Assembly (NCBI RefSeq): GCF_003004785.1
Contig: NZ_PVZS01000002.1
Span: forward strand, 238,234-302,233
Direction of reading: 5' to 3'
Length of the DNA: 64,000 nucleotides
Source: Alsobacter soli
Lineage (GTDB): Bacteria > Pseudomonadota > Alphaproteobacteria > Rhizobiales > Beijerinckiaceae
Positions within the stretch are counted from its first letter, which is position 1; each line of letters begins with the position of its first letter. Made by a program: the position numbers and the translations under genes. This document shows, in pieces, positions 63,573 through 64,000 of the stretch. Below the pieces are notes generated by a model, which was not told where the DNA came from, ran no database searches, and worked only from the letters and a program-made list of their open reading frames with translations.

Positions 63573-63908
63573 GACGTCTTTGCGAGGAGCAAAGCGACGA
63601 CGCAATCCAGGGGGCGCGCCCACTCTGCTTGAGTTGCTGCGATCGCAAGGACGCAACCATGACCGTCATGGCCGGGCTTGTCCCGGCCATCCACGCCTCG
63701 CCGCCCTGGCTCCCCAGGACAAGCCCGGGGAAGACGGCCAGGGAGGCGCGCCTGACCTGACGCTCCAGTCGCGAGGGCGGACCTGAGGCCCTGCCAACCT
63801 TAGCCGTCATCCCCGGCGGCGCGAAGCGCCTGGAAGGGGATCCAGGGCCATGCGCGCTTGCCCTGGATCCCATTCCCCTCCGCCGCTGCGCGGCTCCGGC
63901 CGGGGATG
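63573..63908. repeat. Cluster of dispersed repeats downstream of tctC
   Basis: Three families lie in a row. They are a CTTTGCGAGGAGC / CAATCCAGG element (63577-63610), a GTCATGGCCGGGCTTGTCCC hairpin (63665-63738), and CATCCCCGGC...GGGATCCAGGG with its inverted partner (63808-63908). They fill the gap after tctC and may help end its transcription. Confidence 0.75.
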
Positions 63909-63928
63909 CCAGCGCATTTCGACCCTCA

Positions 63929-63961
63929 AAGAAAAACCCGGCTGGGGCATCCAGCCGGGTT
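63929..63961 (-). terminator. Rho-independent terminator for a minus-strand gene beyond the window
   Basis: AACCCGGCTGG (63934-63944) and CCAGCCGGGTT (63951-63961) form an 11-bp stem. On the minus strand the hairpin is followed by TTTCTTTGAGG, a T-rich tail, so it ends a transcript coming from beyond position 64000. The gene itself is not in the window. Confidence 0.72.
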
Positions 63962-64000
63962 CTGCGTCTCCGGGGGCTTCCGGAGTGAAAGCGTCAAGCG

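Overview
The window comes from a GC-rich alphaproteobacterium, most likely a Rhizobiales/Hyphomicrobiales member near Methylobacteriaceae, Beijerinckiaceae or Bosea. The evidence is the order murA - DUF2948 - hisD - UPF0262 - low-Mr phosphatase, the C4-type hemA, the imuA-imuB-dnaE2 cassette with an alphaproteobacterial LexA box, the dapF-mtaB pair, and dense families of intergenic palindromic repeats. No rRNA or CRISPR array is present; one tRNA gene was found.

About 1,050-29,470 is a tandem array of two integrated elements at the 3' end of a tRNA-Thr(GGT) gene (29468-29542, minus). A 45-bp copy of the tRNA 3' half sits at 7854-7898 and a 26-bp copy at 1053-1078. Element A (about 1053-7854, visibly lower GC) carries a large DUF6538-type tyrosine integrase, a short serine recombinase, a YaaC-like protein, a small membrane protein and a 55-residue NepR-like anti-sigma homologue. 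It also has 1.6 kb of AT-rich, repeat-bearing non-coding DNA. Element B (7854-29468) begins with a second tyrosine integrase facing away from the first. It continues with two small HTH proteins, a Prim-Pol/AAA helicase, an array of ten 8-bp iteron-like repeats, and a terminase small subunit without any large subunit, portal, capsid or tail gene. A second short serine recombinase and four co-directional genes follow, two of them resembling phage internal/DNA-ejection proteins. This layout is that of a phage satellite (PICI/P4-like) or, less likely, a prophage deleted for its morphogenesis genes. From 20 to 29.4 kb the element carries cargo: a ClpP-like exported protein, an overlapping DUF3467-type three-gene cassette, several small exported or lipoproteins, a minimal ATP-dependent ligase adenylation domain and a coiled-coil membrane protein.

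From 29.5 kb on is ordinary chromosome. It holds a GT4 glycosyltransferase and gmd (polysaccharide/GDP-sugar synthesis), an AMP-dependent acyl-CoA synthetase, a soluble double-PAS chemoreceptor, and the SOS mutagenesis cassette imuA-imuB-dnaE2, whose dnaE2 has intergenic-type repeats inserted in frame. Next come hemA, murA, a paralogous pair of exported Cys-containing proteins, DUF2948-hisD-UPF0262-phosphatase, azlCD, two TerC-family transporters, a fumarylacetoacetate-hydrolase family enzyme, yciB, ccmCDG, mtaB-dapF, a GyrI-like exported protein, a tartrate/isopropylmalate-type dehydrogenase and a complete tripartite tricarboxylate transporter (tctB-tctA-tctC). Dispersed palindromic repeats occupy most long chromosomal gaps and were not seen in the two elements, which supports recent acquisition of the elements.
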